In this document: positions 4,504 to 6,152 of the stretch, in pieces | How positions within the stretch are numbered: position 1 is the first letter of the stretch | How the letters are laid out: the number at the start of each line of letters is the position of its first letter | Assembly (NCBI GenBank): GCA_014380965.1 | Contig: JACMIV010000055.1 | Span: 1 to 6,152 of the forward strand | Reading direction: 5' to 3' | DNA from: Rhizobiaceae bacterium | Lineage (GTDB): Bacteria > Pseudomonadota > Alphaproteobacteria > Rhizobiales > Rhizobiaceae | Length of the DNA stretch: 6,152 bases | Made by a program: the position numbers and the translations under genes | The notes under the pieces: model-generated | The model's database searches: none | Told to the model about the DNA's origin: nothing | The model's input: the letters and a program-made list of their open reading frames with translations, nothing else

Positions 4504-5472
4504 CTACAGCCATCCCGACCGCTTGAACCTCCAGAACAGATAAGCCGCGACCGTCGCAATCCCTCCAACGGTTACGAAATACCCGTACTTCCATGTCAGC
4601 TCCGGCATATATTCGAAGTTCATGCCGTAGATTCCCGCAATGGCCGTCGGCACGGCGAGGATCGCGGCCCAGGCGGCGAGCTGGCGCGTGATGGCGCCTT
4701 GCCGCTGCTGTTCGAGGAGGCTCGCGGCCTCCAGCACGGAGCCGAGGACTTCGCGAAGGCCCTCGACGAGGCCTGCGGCGCGGCTGACATGGTTCTGGAC
4801 GTCCCGGAAATAGGGCCGCACCTCCGGATCGATGCACGGCGCTTCGATATGACCGAGACGGCCCAGCAACTCGTCCATCGGCCCCATGATGCGGCGGAAG
4901 CGAATGAGCTCGCGGCGCAGGCCGAAGATGCGGCTGACCTCGGCCCGCGTCAGGAAGGCATCGAGCGCCCGGCGCTCCATGTCGAGCACGTCCTCCTCGA
5001 TGGCGACGACGATCGGGATGTAGGCATCGACGACGTAGTCGAGGATGCCGTGGAGCACGTAATCGACGCCGTAGCGGAGCAGCAGCGGCGAGGCCTCCAG
5101 GCGTTCGCGCAGCTCCGCGTGGTTGCGCATCGAGCCTGTGCGGATCGTCACGATGTGGTTCTGGCCCGCGAAGATCGCGGTCTTGCCGTAGACGATCTTG
5201 TGGTCCTTCAGCTCGGCGGTTCGCGCGACGATGAAGATTTCCTCGTCGTAGAGCTCGATCTTGGGAAGGACATGCTCCTTGCGGGCGTCTTCGAGTGCCA
5301 GGGGGTGAAGTTTGAAGACGCGCTGCAGCGCCTCCAGTTCCGCCTCCGTCGCGTCGACGATGCCGATCCAGACGAAGCCGTCGCCCTCGATCGCAAGGCT
5401 TGCCGGATCGTCCAGCGAAACCGTCCGGACGCGCTTTCCGTCGGCATAGGCGTAGGCTGCGACGATGCTCAT
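4504..5472 (-). CDS. corA: Magnesium/cobalt transport protein CorA
   Basis: A homopentameric inner-membrane channel for Mg2+ (also Co2+, Ni2+). The 322-residue product has the usual build: a soluble alpha/beta N-terminal domain (about 1-150), a long helical stalk (about 150-265), then two membrane segments at about 266-282 and 296-315. The signature YGMNF (282-286) closes the first membrane helix and MPEL (289-292) lies in the loop, both as in E. coli CorA (YGMNFEFMPEL). The C-terminus is basic and aromatic (FWRFKRSGWL), like E. coli FKRKNWL. The GMN and MPEL motifs separate it from ZntB. I chose the ATG at 5472 (MSIVAAYAYADGKRV), with GGAG ten bases upstream; the frame is open to 5532 but the added residues are unlike the family. 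It follows prs by 91 bases on the same strand and converges on mazF. Confidence 0.96.
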   Translation of the reverse strand: MSIVAAYAYADGKRVRTVSLDDPASLAIEGDGFVWIGIVDATEAELEALQRVFKLHPLALEDARKEHVLPKIELYDEEIFIVARTAELKDHKIVYGKTAIFAGQNHIVTIRTGSMRNHAELRERLEASPLLLRYGVDYVLHGILDYVVDAYIPIVVAIEEDVLDMERRALDAFLTRAEVSRIFGLRRELIRFRRIMGPMDELLGRLGHIEAPCIDPEVRPYFRDVQNHVSRAAGLVEGLREVLGSVLEAASLLEQQRQGAITRQLAAWAAILAVPTAIAGIYGMNFEYMPELTWKYGYFVTVGGIATVAAYLFWRFKRSGWL

Positions 5473-5563
5473 TTCGGCGCGTCTCCGGACCACTGCGGGG
5501 CGATGCTGCAATGCCGCAGGGGATGCCTGCAAAGAAGCGTCACGGTCAAGCGCCTCGGCGCCG

Positions 5564-6152
<589 letters not shown>

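Noticed and set aside
5493..5519. CTGCGG/CCGCAG inverted repeat between prs and corA as a prs terminator
   Set aside because: The loop is about 15 bases and no T run follows on the minus strand.
5473..5532. N-terminal extension of corA
   Set aside because: The extra residues (MQASPAALQHRP and on) are unlike CorA, and the ATG at 5472 has a ribosome site.

Overview
This 6.15 kb window looks like chromosomal DNA of an alphaproteobacterium, most likely of the order Hyphomicrobiales (Rhizobiales). The evidence is high GC, the Rhizobiales-style L25/CTC protein and Pth with a C-terminal tail, and the co-directional core genes prs, rplY, pth, ychF and a MaoC-type gene. That order is familiar from this group. 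The genus cannot be told from the sequence alone.

Layout, read along the minus strand in the direction of core transcription (high to low coordinates). The 3' part of prs (PRPP synthetase) enters from the right edge and stops at 5564. corA (Mg2+/Co2+ channel) follows at 5472-4504. A plus-strand mazEF toxin-antitoxin module (3865-4439) lies next, convergent with corA and divergent from rplY, with its own promoter and a palindrome over the -10. Then come rplY (3568-2906) and pth (2849-2109), preceded by a good sigma70-like promoter and a leader of about 120 nt that holds a terminator-like hairpin. A predicted 41-residue lipoprotein (1979-1854) follows. A plus-strand gene for a small exported cysteine-containing protein (1415-1843) converges on it and is divergent from ychF. 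Finally ychF (1238-135) and the first 31 codons of a MaoC-like hydratase gene run off the left edge.

How the genes fit together: rplY, pth and ychF all serve translation (5S rRNA binding, peptidyl-tRNA recycling, ribosome-associated ATPase). prs supplies PRPP for nucleotides and amino acids. corA and mazEF, and separately the exported protein and lipoprotein, look like accessory insertions into this housekeeping run.

No gene-free stretch exceeds 300 bases. The longest, 3569-3864 (296 bases), holds the divergent rplY and mazEF promoters and the rplY leader. No tRNA, rRNA, CRISPR array, insertion sequence or attachment site was seen. The least explained parts are the rplY leader with its internal terminator-like hairpin and the exported-protein/lipoprotein pair. 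No clearly new multi-gene system is visible.
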